Shown here: piece by piece, positions 16,555 through 24,981 of the stretch
Layout of the letters: each line of letters starts with the position of its first letter
How positions within the stretch are numbered: position 1 is the first letter of the stretch
Origin: Rhodococcus sp. ARC_M6
Lineage (GTDB): Bacteria > Actinomycetota > Actinomycetes > Mycobacteriales > Mycobacteriaceae
NCBI RefSeq assembly: GCF_022810305.1
Contig: NZ_JALGQH010000028.1
Span: forward strand, 1 to 64,000
Reading direction: 5' to 3'
Length of the DNA: 64,000 nucleotides
Position numbers and translations under genes: made by a program
Notes under the pieces: generated by a model
What the model saw: only the letters and a program-made list of their open reading frames with translations
Database searches by the model: none
Told to the model about the DNA's origin: nothing

Positions 16555-18219
16555 GTGAATCACACCAGCCGTGGAAATTCGCAACTTCAGCGACCGAGAC
16601 TGCTGCATGTCGGCATACTCCTCGCAGCAAGCTTGATGTTGCCCATGCCTCTCGCCGCGGCCACACCCGCCGCAACAGGACCGGCCGGCTGCGTACCGTT
16701 CGGGACCGCCCAACTTCCGCCCGGGGCGCCCTCCGGCGGAGGCCGAGTCGGACTGACCAATCTGCCGACGTTCACCGGCCCGGCCGCCCCGACATCCGTC
16801 GAGGTTCGCACGCCGACTACCCAGTTCAACCGGTTCTGGGACTTCACACTCGTTGGCCACGACCTGCTCACCCGGCCACGGGACGCCGGTTCGCCCTCAG
16901 CCGAGCCCTGGCGATACGTGCCGATGCCCGAGTGCCTGCGCGGGCGCCTGGTCGGGATATCGCTGGACGACGACGAACTCGTCGCGGTCGACGACAACGG
17001 CTGGATCTACACGATGGACAACGCGTCCCAGGACCCGCTGTTCTGGAACTGGACCTCTGCGTGGGGCGCACCCTTGTGGGCCGGCCCCGGCCGGCAGCTA
17101 CCCGGGGACCGACCCAACGGGTGGGCGTTGAGTGTGTCCTCGCCGTGGGACAACCAGACCTTCACCGATATCGCGGGACGAATTCATTACGTCGGATACG
17201 GCAAGATGACGATGCTCCCCGCGTTGACCGGGGACGGCAGCCGCATCACCTACGCGGACCCGTGGCTGCCCAACGACGACAGCTACGAGATCGGCGGGCC
17301 ACTCGGCGGACGGTTCCAGGCCGAATCGTTGTCGGGGGCCGGGTCGACCACCTTCGTGATGAACAAGTACGGCGACATGTACACCCGCACGTTCGATTTC
17401 GACTCGTCGGGATCCGACTCGATCTTCTTCCGCTACAGCTGGGACGACCAGTCGGACAAGCCTACCGCCCCCAATCTCGTCGTCGAGACGCTGGACCGCA
17501 GTACCGCCGCGATCCAGCTGCCGGCGCCGGAGTGGGTGCACCAACCCAAGATTCCCGGCGAGATCACGTCCGCGATCAGTGTGCACTCTCTCGGCCCCGG
17601 ACCGAATCGGCGCGAGTTGCGCGTAGAGGGCCGCAGCGGCGGCGAATCCGGTTTCTGGCACAAGGATCTCGTGGGCGGGGTGTGGGAGTTCACGTCGACC
17701 GGCGCAGACCTCCTCGGTACGCCGATCGAGAACTCGCCGACGGACCGCTCGACCGACACTTTGGCCCCCGCAGCCCCCTGGAACCTGTCCACGACCCTTC
17801 CGGCCCGTGACGGCGCCATCGACGGTCAGACACTGATCGACATCGGATTTCCGTACACAGTGGTGGATCCGCGCATGTTGGACGCGATCGGCCAGCACGC
17901 GCAGCCGTCCGGCTACCGACTGGACGTGAACCACTTCGACCCGGTCGCCACCACTCGGACCGCGACCGTAACCGCACCGGATGGCTCCGTCATTCCGGTC
18001 ATCCTGCACACCGCCGACGGACTCCGGATGACACCCCGCGCAGCCGGCCTCGACGCCAACCCGCGCCACCTCGTCGGGGCGATCGAGATCCCGGCGGACT
18101 CGTACGCGGCCCGAGGATCGAATCCCGCGTTGGACGCGTTTGTCCGGGACTGGATGCGCGGCCGGCATATTGCGGCGATCACCCTCAGCGCCACCGACCA
18201 TGACCTGGTGGTCCGCTGA
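16555..18219 (+). CDS. Secreted protein, unknown, possibly beta-propeller
   Basis: The 554-residue product starts at GTG 16555 and has a Sec signal peptide (basic start, then HVGILLAASLMLPMPLAAATPA, cleavage near 36-40). The mature part is rich in Trp, Asp and Gly with repeated strand modules: ELVAVDDNGWIYTMDN, FTDIAGRIHYVGYGKMTM, TTFVMNKYGDMYTRTFDFD. This fits an extracellular propeller in the first 350 residues followed by a separate C-terminal domain. No enzyme motif is seen. A second secreted, propeller-like gene lies at 18676-20196. Confidence 0.65.
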   Translation: MNHTSRGNSQLQRPRLLHVGILLAASLMLPMPLAAATPAATGPAGCVPFGTAQLPPGAPSGGGRVGLTNLPTFTGPAAPTSVEVRTPTTQFNRFWDFTLVGHDLLTRPRDAGSPSAEPWRYVPMPECLRGRLVGISLDDDELVAVDDNGWIYTMDNASQDPLFWNWTSAWGAPLWAGPGRQLPGDRPNGWALSVSSPWDNQTFTDIAGRIHYVGYGKMTMLPALTGDGSRITYADPWLPNDDSYEIGGPLGGRFQAESLSGAGSTTFVMNKYGDMYTRTFDFDSSGSDSIFFRYSWDDQSDKPTAPNLVVETLDRSTAAIQLPAPEWVHQPKIPGEITSAISVHSLGPGPNRRELRVEGRSGGESGFWHKDLVGGVWEFTSTGADLLGTPIENSPTDRSTDTLAPAAPWNLSTTLPARDGAIDGQTLIDIGFPYTVVDPRMLDAIGQHAQPSGYRLDVNHFDPVATTRTATVTAPDGSVIPVILHTADGLRMTPRAAGLDANPRHLVGAIEIPADSYAARGSNPALDAFVRDWMRGRHIAAITLSATDHDLVVR

Positions 18220-18286
18220 CAGGGCAGTGTCCTGCGGTGACTACCGGTGAGCTGATGGAGTTGGCCGAAACTGGAAGGATCGAAGC

Positions 18287-18646
18287 ATGAACACGTTTCA
18301 GAAGATCGCTGCCGCAGTGAACAAGATCGTGTTGGCCTCAACCCACATCCCCGTTCTGGGGAAGTACGCCAGCAAGTCGATGGTCGTGCTCACCTACACC
18401 GGACGTAAGTCGGGTAAGACCTTCACGCTCCCGGTGTCGTTCACGCAATCAGGAAACGAACTCACCATCAGGGTTGCCCTGCCCGACAAGAAGAATTGGT
18501 GGCGCAATTTCCGGAATGAAGGCGCCCCGGTAACAGCCACCCTCAACGGTTGCGGCCGCACCGGACACGCGGTCAGTCACCGTGACGCCCGCGGCCGGGT
18601 AACCGTCACCGTGACGCTGGATCCAGAAAATCGCCCCACGCACTGA
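18287..18646 (+). CDS. Ddn-like nitroreductase/quinone reductase family protein
   Basis: The 119 residues match the F420-dependent Ddn family (split beta-barrel, formerly DUF385): a short N-terminal helix, IPVLGKYASKSMVVLTYTGRKSGK as the core entry, then FTLPVSF and the WWRNFRNEGAPVTATLNG segment near the cofactor site. Members reduce quinones or nitro compounds with F420H2. ATG 18287 has a ggaagga box 7 bases upstream. It is slightly shorter than Ddn (about 150 aa). Confidence 0.8.
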   Translation: MNTFQKIAAAVNKIVLASTHIPVLGKYASKSMVVLTYTGRKSGKTFTLPVSFTQSGNELTIRVALPDKKNWWRNFRNEGAPVTATLNGCGRTGHAVSHRDARGRVTVTVTLDPENRPTH

Positions 18647-18675
18647 ATAGTGTGCGGGGCGATCACCGACCAACT

Positions 18676-20196
18676 CTACTGGCCGCTGACTCGAATCACT
18701 CCGCTGATCGTTCCCTGCAGGTAGTCACCCGACGAGTCGATGAGCGCCGACATCTGCAACGTGTCGTTGATCATCGACCCGGGCAGGTCACGCGTCGTGA
18801 CAATATTTCCCGTTTCCGGATCGATCACTGTGAAAGCGAATCCGTCGGCCGGCGAAGTATCACCGGAAGGCGAATTCACTTGACGCACAACGGTATACAG
18901 ATTTCCGTCGGCAGTTGACAGATGCGGCACAGCCGAGCTGCGAGCATCGTTGTTCCAGACCGTGTGGCAACCTTCACCGTCGACGTCGATGTCAACTCGG
19001 GTCATTCCGCCGGTAAACGGTGCACTGGCGGGGACGGTGGGTCCGGCGCCGGCAGGCTGCGCCGGGTAGGGATATCCGTAAGTACTGGCAACAAATACGG
19101 AATTGCCGATGCCGATCGGCGAATTCTCACTGCCCGGGCCCCCGGTGGTGAGAACTGGTTGGCTGCAGACAGTTTCACCGGTCGATGCGCGGTAGACGAG
19201 TAGATTCACCTGAGTGTCGGCACTGTCGACAATGGTCAGGTAGTCGGATCCGTTGGGACCGAAGTAGGTGGGCGTCGAACCGGTTCCCCAACTGAGTTGG
19301 CCCGGCTTGCGCGCACTGCCACGATCGTAGGGCGCACGCCAGTCAATCGCCGGTGCGCCATCCTGCGAAGCGCTGAGCTGATACAACGCGTGGGTAGTTG
19401 CGACGGCAGTACCGGTCGGCGAGGTGGAAATACTGTTCTGCACTCCCTCCCCAGCAGGCAGCTGCAGAGTCCGGGCGACGCCTCCCCCATCCACTCGTCC
19501 AACCAGGCCGGCTCCGGTCGCGAACCACACATTGCCCTGCCAGTCCGGGGCCAGGCCGGTAACACTGTCTCCGGCCGGGATCGAACCACTCAGGTCGACG
19601 GACTGATCGACGTATAGTCGCCAGGCTCCGTCCGTTGACTGCTCGTGCTTCACTCGCACAAGTTTGTTGTCACCGAAGACCGCAACAAGCCGGTCCTCGT
19701 TGTCCACGTAGGCGTAGACGCCGCCGAGCAGGCTACTTTTCGGGAATTCGAGCTGCGCCACCGAAGCGGCGGGCGCCGACGATCCGGCCACCATACCCAA
19801 CGAACCCAACGAACCCAACGAGCCTGTTTCGAAGTCGGAAGTGTCGATCAGATGCAGGGTCGGAACCTGTCCGAGAATGCTGGTGCACAACGCCAAAACC
19901 AGTCCGTCGGAGCCTTCGAGCAACGTCGGGCACGCTGATGCCAAGGAAAGCGACTCCACTGCCAGTGCCCCGTTGCCCGGACCAGCCAACGGGGTTGCAT
20001 CCGAAGAACCTGCGTCGCCGTGCATCGTCGAGGTTCCCAGAGGTCCGAGGAACGGGTTCGCGGGGGCAAGTGGCCCCCAGGTGGGCAGCGCCGTTGCGGT
20101 GCTGGCAGAAGCGGTAATCAGCACAGCCGTCAGTGCTGTCAGAGCCAACCGGCCCCTTACCCCCGTCATCGGGGCGTTGTACCGCAACTTCTGCAT
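18676..20196 (-). CDS. Secreted propeller-like protein, unknown
   Basis: From ATG 20196 the product is 506 aa: a signal peptide (RGRLALTALTAVLITASASTATA, cleavage near 35) and a Gly/Ser/Thr-rich mature protein with blade-like repeats such as GLAPDWQGNVWFATGAGLVGRV and ISTSPTGTAVATTHALYQLSA. A short Gly-Ser-Leu run (GSLGSLGSLG) near residue 125 comes from the 9-base repeat cccaacgaa at about 19796-19822. Upstream in-frame codons give only arginine-rich read-through, so they are excluded. It ends facing the Ddn-like gene, 29 bp apart. Confidence 0.7.
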   Translation of the reverse strand: MQKLRYNAPMTGVRGRLALTALTAVLITASASTATALPTWGPLAPANPFLGPLGTSTMHGDAGSSDATPLAGPGNGALAVESLSLASACPTLLEGSDGLVLALCTSILGQVPTLHLIDTSDFETGSLGSLGSLGMVAGSSAPAASVAQLEFPKSSLLGGVYAYVDNEDRLVAVFGDNKLVRVKHEQSTDGAWRLYVDQSVDLSGSIPAGDSVTGLAPDWQGNVWFATGAGLVGRVDGGGVARTLQLPAGEGVQNSISTSPTGTAVATTHALYQLSASQDGAPAIDWRAPYDRGSARKPGQLSWGTGSTPTYFGPNGSDYLTIVDSADTQVNLLVYRASTGETVCSQPVLTTGGPGSENSPIGIGNSVFVASTYGYPYPAQPAGAGPTVPASAPFTGGMTRVDIDVDGEGCHTVWNNDARSSAVPHLSTADGNLYTVVRQVNSPSGDTSPADGFAFTVIDPETGNIVTTRDLPGSMINDTLQMSALIDSSGDYLQGTISGVIRVSGQ

Positions 20197-20367
20197 CGCT
20201 TCTCCATTTCGGTTATTCGCTGAGAACGGGCAATGTCCGTCATTTCCGGTTCGAGTGGACCACACCAAGTTTCCGGTCGCGCCGTTTCCCGAAAACCCGC
20301 TCCGCCCAATCGAGCCCAGATGGGGTGAATGTTCGTTATGTTCGGAGGCCGTGGTTACCCTCGTAGA

Positions 20368-20684
20368 GCCTGTCCGGTGCGGACTTGATCGGTGCAAAAC
20401 TAGTTGGAGCAGACCTGTCCGACGCAACCTTGTCCGGCGCTGATCTGACCTGGACGGACCTGACCGGATGTACCCGACCGCAGAACGTCGCTGTCCCACT
20501 GGATACGTCCATTACATTTCCCATCGGCACGACCACTGTGACCTGCACTGTCCATAGCATCCGGGCTGGTTCTCCCTCGATCGGTTCGGGTACCTTCACC
20601 TTCACCGTCACCGTCACCGTCACCGTGAGCGATCGGAGTTCGTCGACCGGATCGCTGGGATCGCTCAGTCTTTTCGGTAGCTGA
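20368..20684 (+). pseudogene. Pentapeptide-repeat / HYR-like gene remnant
   Basis: The frame carries four to five pentapeptide units (SLSGADLIGAKLVGADLSDA and onwards to DLTWTDLTGC), then a segment like a HYR domain (PIGTTTVTCTV, then TFTFTVTVTVTV), then a Ser/Gly/Leu tail (TGSLGSLSLFGS). A stop lies directly before 20368, so the usual signal peptide and repeat start are missing; TTG at 20385 is the only nearby start. It looks like the 3' end of a secreted repeat protein. Confidence 0.45.
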
Positions 20685-20711
20685 ATGAGCTGAAATCTGG
20701 CCAAGGTCAAC

Positions 20712-20765
20712 ACCTCCGGAGCAATGTCGGGCGATTCCTCGCGAACACAGCTCCGGAGGTCTTTT
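20712..20765 (+). terminator. Rho-independent terminator-like hairpin
   Basis: ACCTCCGGAGC at 20712-20722 pairs perfectly with GCTCCGGAGGT at 20750-20760, followed by CTTTTG. The 27-base loop is long for a terminator, but the 11-bp GC-rich stem and T-run suggest one for the repeat-protein remnant. It lies about 105 bp before the alcohol dehydrogenase start. Confidence 0.55.
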
Positions 20766-20867
20766 GTGCCCACGTACGAAACCGTTGTAGGTCCCGTGGC
20801 TAATGATCGAGTTCTGGACGAGTCTGGAATGAGGACGACCATCAGCCTTTCAGCGAAGGGACACGCC

Positions 20868-21893
20868 ATGACACTCTCGACTACCCGAGCGATGCACACC
20901 GCCGAAGCGGGTGGCGCATTCGTTCGGACGCAGGTCACTACCCCGCCGCCCGGACCAGGCCACGTACGCGTCACCGTCGAGGCCTGCGGCGTCTGCCATT
21001 CCGATGCGATGATCACGAGCGGACTACTTCCCGGCACAACATTTCCGCTTACCACCGGCCATGAGATCGCCGGCCGGATCGAATCGATCGGAGACGGAGT
21101 TGACGGCTGGACACTCGGCCAACGGGTTGCGGTCGGCTGGTACGGCGGTAGCTGCGGGTATTGCGACGCCTGTCGTGACGGCGACGGAGTCAACTGCGCC
21201 AAGTTGCAGATTCCTGGTGTCGCTTACCCCGGAGGGTTCGCGGATTCCGTCGTTGTACCCGCGATTGCACTGGCAGCCATTCCGGATGAGCTTTCTGCCG
21301 TCGAGGCAGCGCCACTCGCCTGCGCCGGAGTAACCGTGTTCAACGCCCTGCGTCGCAGTGCCGCACGAGCTGGCGACGTTGTCGCGATCCTGGGGCTCGG
21401 AGGGCTGGGCCACCTCGGCGTGCAATTCGCTACCCAGATGGGCTTTGTCACCGTCGCCATTGCCCGCGGTGCCGAAAAGTCTTCATTGGCAAAACAATTG
21501 GGAGCTGATCACTACATCGACAGCACCACCGAAAACGTCGCACAAGCACTGCAATCCCTCGGCGGCGCGAAGGTCATTCTCGCGACGGTCACCAACGGCG
21601 AGGCGATGACCGCCACCTTCGACGGGCTGGGAAGACGGGGCGAACTCGTCATCGTCGGAGCAACACCAGATATTTTGCAGCTCAGCGGATTGGAGTTCAT
21701 CAACAACACCAAGAAGATGTACGGTCATGCGTCCGGAACCGCACTCGACATCGAGGAAACTATGCACTTTGCCGCCCAAACCGGGGTGCGGGCCTGGACC
21801 GAGGAGGCGCCGCTGGACGATGCCGGGACCGCCTTCGAGAAGATGCTCACCGGCAAGGCCCGCTTCCGCATGGTCTTGACCACCGGAAACTGA
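20868..21893 (+). CDS. Zinc-dependent alcohol dehydrogenase (MDR family)
   Basis: Medium-chain NAD(P)-dependent dehydrogenase oxidising alcohols to aldehydes, 341 aa. Catalytic zinc ligands are Cys in ACGVCHSD (about 39) and His-Glu in TTGHEIAG (about 62). The four structural-zinc cysteines lie in CGYCDACRDGDGVNC (about 92-106). The Rossmann motif is LGLGGLGHLG (about 173-182). I chose ATG 20868 (gcgaaggg 7 bases upstream) over upstream starts that add 48 unrelated residues. Its stop lies next to the PPOX gene's stop on the other strand. Confidence 0.9.
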   Translation: MTLSTTRAMHTAEAGGAFVRTQVTTPPPGPGHVRVTVEACGVCHSDAMITSGLLPGTTFPLTTGHEIAGRIESIGDGVDGWTLGQRVAVGWYGGSCGYCDACRDGDGVNCAKLQIPGVAYPGGFADSVVVPAIALAAIPDELSAVEAAPLACAGVTVFNALRRSAARAGDVVAILGLGGLGHLGVQFATQMGFVTVAIARGAEKSSLAKQLGADHYIDSTTENVAQALQSLGGAKVILATVTNGEAMTATFDGLGRRGELVIVGATPDILQLSGLEFINNTKKMYGHASGTALDIEETMHFAAQTGVRAWTEEAPLDDAGTAFEKMLTGKARFRMVLTTGN

Positions 21894-21895
21894 GG

Positions 21896-22276
21896 TCACG
21901 CAGCAGTAATCGCCAGCCCGACGGTGCCGGTCTTGCCGCGACGAAGGAGGCTGCCCTTCATGGTGATCCAGCCGATGATGCCGTACCGACGGGCAATGAC
22001 ATCGCGCGCGTGATCGGTTCCGGGTCCATCCAGAATCTCCGCCTTTGCGGCTACGGGCTCACCTTTGGGATTGCCACGAGCATCACACACGGCAATCGTC
22101 ACTGACGGATTTCGCTTGATCCGCTTCACTTTGTACGAATCGGTGACCGTCCACATCAACAACTGCTCACCGTCGGGCGCAGCCCACAACGGCGTTGCGA
22201 CGGGTGTGCCGTCTTTGCGGAAGGTGGTAAGCAAGACGTATTTGGATTCGGTCACTCGTTTGAAGTCTGGGTTCAC
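21896..22276 (-). CDS. PPOX-class F420-dependent oxidoreductase (Rv2061c-like)
   Basis: The 126-aa protein has the split-barrel flavin/deazaflavin fold: VTESKYVLLTTFRKDGTPVATPLW (strand pair and phosphate-binding Arg), then YKVKRIKRNPSVTIAVCD. It resembles the TIGR03666 group, and M. tuberculosis Rv2061c sits beside cobN (Rv2062c) in a matching place. Probably binds F420 and reduces an unknown substrate. ATG 22276 is the sole start. Confidence 0.82.
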   Translation of the reverse strand: MNPDFKRVTESKYVLLTTFRKDGTPVATPLWAAPDGEQLLMWTVTDSYKVKRIKRNPSVTIAVCDARGNPKGEPVAAKAEILDGPGTDHARDVIARRYGIIGWITMKGSLLRRGKTGTVGLAITAA

Positions 22277-22487
22277 CCCTCGAGGATAGGTGTGTGCAAC
22301 AACAAACAGGCAACTGGAAACTTCAGATAATCCCCAGCGACCGCATCACCGGTCTGATAATTGACCATTTGTCCGATAAATGCCGAAATTGGGCGCCTTC
22401 TCCCGGCCTCAATGCATGAGAAAGACCAACCTCGAGCTATTCTTTCGTTAACTGTATTAACGAGGCTTCTGGAGTCGATTTTTCATC

Positions 22488-24125
22488 ATGCAGCGTCGAA
22501 ATTTCTTGAAGGCAGCCGGAGCTGGCGCGACGGTTGCCGCTACAACGCTCACATCCACCGCGGTCGGGCACGCAGCACCATCGCCGCAGCACGCGCTGCC
22601 CATGGGCAGCGATCACTACCGCAATCTGGTTCCAGAACTGTTCGTTCCGTCTCCGCCGGCGCCGGCTCATTCGGAAGCCATCGTCATCGGCTCCGGATTC
22701 GGTGCCAGCGCAACGGCACTGCGCCTCGCGCAGAACGGCACTGCGGTCACGGTCTTGGAGCGCGGTTTGCGCTGGCCACGGGATCCGTTTCGTGAAATCC
22801 ACACTTCCGACCTCCTCGCTGACGGCCGTGGTGTGTTCCGCCGGACGTCGTTCACCAACCTCACCGGCCTGCCGGTGGTCTGCGATTACTTCAGTGGAGT
22901 TCTCGACGCCACCGACTACGAGAACATCTCGGTCTGGCGTGGAGCTGCCGTCGGCGGCGGTTCCGTCATCTTCACCGGTGTGATGATTGCGCCGGAGCGG
23001 AGATTCTTCGACGCTGTCTTCGGTAACTCGTTGAGCTACGACGAGATGGCATCCACCTGGTATCCCAAGGTCCGGCAGATGCTTCGGCTCAGTCCCCTAC
23101 CCGAAGATTTGTATCAGTCAGCTAATTTCGGCCATTCACGTCGCTGGGATCAGGACGCCCGTCGCGCAGGCTTCGACCCGCAGCGCGTTGACGGAATCTG
23201 GAATTGGGACGTTATCCGATCCGAACTCACCGGTGGAACCAGGCCGTCAGCCTCTGTCGGCGAGACGAACATGGGTAACTCCAACGGCGCCAAGTTCGAC
23301 CTCAACCAGAATTACATTCCGGCCGCCGAAGCAACCGGAAAAACCACCGTCTGTTACGGCCATCAGGCGCTGAGCATTGGGCGTGAACGCGACGGACGAT
23401 ACATCGTCGAGGTCGAATCAAGCGATCCCACCGGGATGGTTCTCAGCCGTCGCACCATCACCTGCGATCGTCTGTTTCTCGGAGCCGGATCGATCGGAAC
23501 CTCCGAACTATTGGTACGCGCCCAAGCTACCGGTGCATTGCCCAACCTCAACGAACACATCGGCAAGGGTTGGGGAACCAACGGCGACGGCGCCATGGTG
23601 CGTTCCTTCGGATTCAGCGACGGCAATGCCCAGGCCGCACCGTCCGCTTCGCGTATCGTCGACGAAACCGGAATGCCTCTCTCGCTCGAAAACTGGCATG
23701 TACCAGGAGTACCCGTCAATATCGGCCTGCTCGGCAGCCTTGGTATGACCCTCGATTCGCAGCGAGCGGATTTCACCTACGACGCCCAGTCCAACCGCGT
23801 CGTTCTGAATTGGCCCAAAAACGGCAGCGCCGCAACCGTCGAAGCGCTGCGCGCAGTGCAGAACAAGATGTCGATTGCCGGCACAACTCTGCCGGGCGCG
23901 CTGCCGCTGGCGCAGGACGTCAACTCCTCGTTCACCGCTCATCCACTGGGGGGCGCGGTATTGGGCAAGGCCACCGACGGATACGGCCGGGTCAAAGGAT
24001 ACGACGGTCTGTACGTCATGGACGGCGCTGCGATTCCCGGCAGCACGGGCACGGTCAATCCGTCACTGACCATCACTGCATTGGCCGAGCGCAACGTTGC
24101 GGAGATCATCCGGTCGAAGCGATAG
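22488..24125 (+). CDS. choG: Extracellular cholesterol oxidase (GMC family)
   Basis: FAD enzyme that oxidises cholesterol to cholest-4-en-3-one and produces H2O2 outside the cell. The 545-aa precursor begins with a Tat signal (QRRNFLKAAGAG, then a hydrophobic stretch to about residue 35). The FAD motif is IVIGSGFGASATALRLAQ at about 66. The active-site His is in FTAHPLGGAVLG at about 487, and the Asn in TVNPSLTITALAERN at about 527, as in Streptomyces/Brevibacterium type I oxidase. The name follows choG of Rhodococcus sp. CECT3014, by memory. tatA and tatC lie 22 kb away. Single gene, 211 bp after the divergent PPOX gene. Confidence 0.88.
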   Translation: MQRRNFLKAAGAGATVAATTLTSTAVGHAAPSPQHALPMGSDHYRNLVPELFVPSPPAPAHSEAIVIGSGFGASATALRLAQNGTAVTVLERGLRWPRDPFREIHTSDLLADGRGVFRRTSFTNLTGLPVVCDYFSGVLDATDYENISVWRGAAVGGGSVIFTGVMIAPERRFFDAVFGNSLSYDEMASTWYPKVRQMLRLSPLPEDLYQSANFGHSRRWDQDARRAGFDPQRVDGIWNWDVIRSELTGGTRPSASVGETNMGNSNGAKFDLNQNYIPAAEATGKTTVCYGHQALSIGRERDGRYIVEVESSDPTGMVLSRRTITCDRLFLGAGSIGTSELLVRAQATGALPNLNEHIGKGWGTNGDGAMVRSFGFSDGNAQAAPSASRIVDETGMPLSLENWHVPGVPVNIGLLGSLGMTLDSQRADFTYDAQSNRVVLNWPKNGSAATVEALRAVQNKMSIAGTTLPGALPLAQDVNSSFTAHPLGGAVLGKATDGYGRVKGYDGLYVMDGAAIPGSTGTVNPSLTITALAERNVAEIIRSKR

Positions 24126-24935
24126 TCACTGCCTCCGGAATGAGTGGGCTCTGACCCCGATCAAGACGCGGCAGTCGGGCGAGAGGAGCCAGTATCGGCC
24201 GTCGATTTCGAGTTCGAAAGGTCCGTCGTCGAGATGCGCGACGGTCCCCGATTTCCACTCACCGATCACTGCGCGAATTGCGGCCTCGAGTTCGGCATGT
24301 GACGTCCGAGGTATGCCGCAGATCGGGGCGTAGGACTGACGCACCCGCGCGGTGAGGTGCACGGAAGTGGGCTCGAAGCTGTCGGCAAAATCTGCCGTCG
24401 ACACCGGCGGCCCCACCTCGGGCCGAGGAGCAGTCGATTCCCCGCGGTTCTTGAAACGGGATTTCACGCCGCTCTTGACCTGTTCCCAAGTGCGTTCGCG
24501 ATGCACAGTGGAATAGCCGGTAATTGTGCCCCTATCAGGCGAAAGGACCAGTGCATAGCCATCTCTGGACATCTGCAGGTACCCGCCGCCCGATAGGAAT
24601 CGCGCAGATTTGAGCAGAAAATCTTCCAGCATGCTGCGCAACTGAATCTCTGCAGCCTTCAGATCCCCACCGTGGTGGTACCGGAAACTGTCCACGGCGC
24701 GCAGCGAGACGCGGACGTCCGCAACATCCTCGATCGTGATGTCTCCGACGGGCGTGTCTTTCGACATCCGGATGTGCTTGGACGTCCCGCGCGGTGAACC
24801 GATCGAGACGGGAGCCTTCGAGTATTCCGAACGCGCGAACCCGTGACAATCACTCTCGCGGCACCAACCGTCGTAGTTGATGGTCTCGTTGGTGCACCGG
24901 ACACCGTCCCGACGAAATCGCGTGCAAACAGCCAT
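24126..24935 (-). CDS. Hypothetical protein with N-terminal Cys cluster
   Basis: The 269 residues open with a cysteine/histidine cluster (CTRFRRDGVRC, then GWCRESDCHGF), suggesting a zinc-binding finger. The remainder is a soluble alpha/beta region (VRVSLRAVDSFRYHHGGDLKAAEIQLRSMLEDFLLKSA). The last 90 residues end in a strand-rich segment (FELEIDGRYWLLSPDCRVLIGV). No family is recognised. It ends exactly where the cholesterol oxidase ends on the other strand, and its start lies 46 bp after cobN on the same strand. Confidence 0.6.
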   Translation of the reverse strand: MAVCTRFRRDGVRCTNETINYDGWCRESDCHGFARSEYSKAPVSIGSPRGTSKHIRMSKDTPVGDITIEDVADVRVSLRAVDSFRYHHGGDLKAAEIQLRSMLEDFLLKSARFLSGGGYLQMSRDGYALVLSPDRGTITGYSTVHRERTWEQVKSGVKSRFKNRGESTAPRPEVGPPVSTADFADSFEPTSVHLTARVRQSYAPICGIPRTSHAELEAAIRAVIGEWKSGTVAHLDDGPFELEIDGRYWLLSPDCRVLIGVRAHSFRRQ

Positions 24936-24981
24936 TCAGACATTATGCGCATACCTGCTGACAACCTTTGGGACGCTGGGA

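Noticed and set aside
16539-17810. 423-codon plus-strand frame overlapping the secreted protein
   Set aside because: Arg-rich frame offset by two from the signal-peptide gene; no family features.
17098-18201. 367-codon minus-strand frame in the secreted-protein gene
   Set aside because: Antisense to a gene with a good signal peptide; composition is Arg/Gly/Val of a shadow frame.
20598-20632. accgtc repeats as a microsatellite
   Set aside because: They encode the Thr-Val strand of the HYR-like relic and are short; not a separate element.
20336-21202. 288-codon minus-strand frame upstream of the alcohol dehydrogenase
   Set aside because: It overlaps the zinc-motif region of the dehydrogenase and the repeat relic; Ser/Pro-rich shadow.
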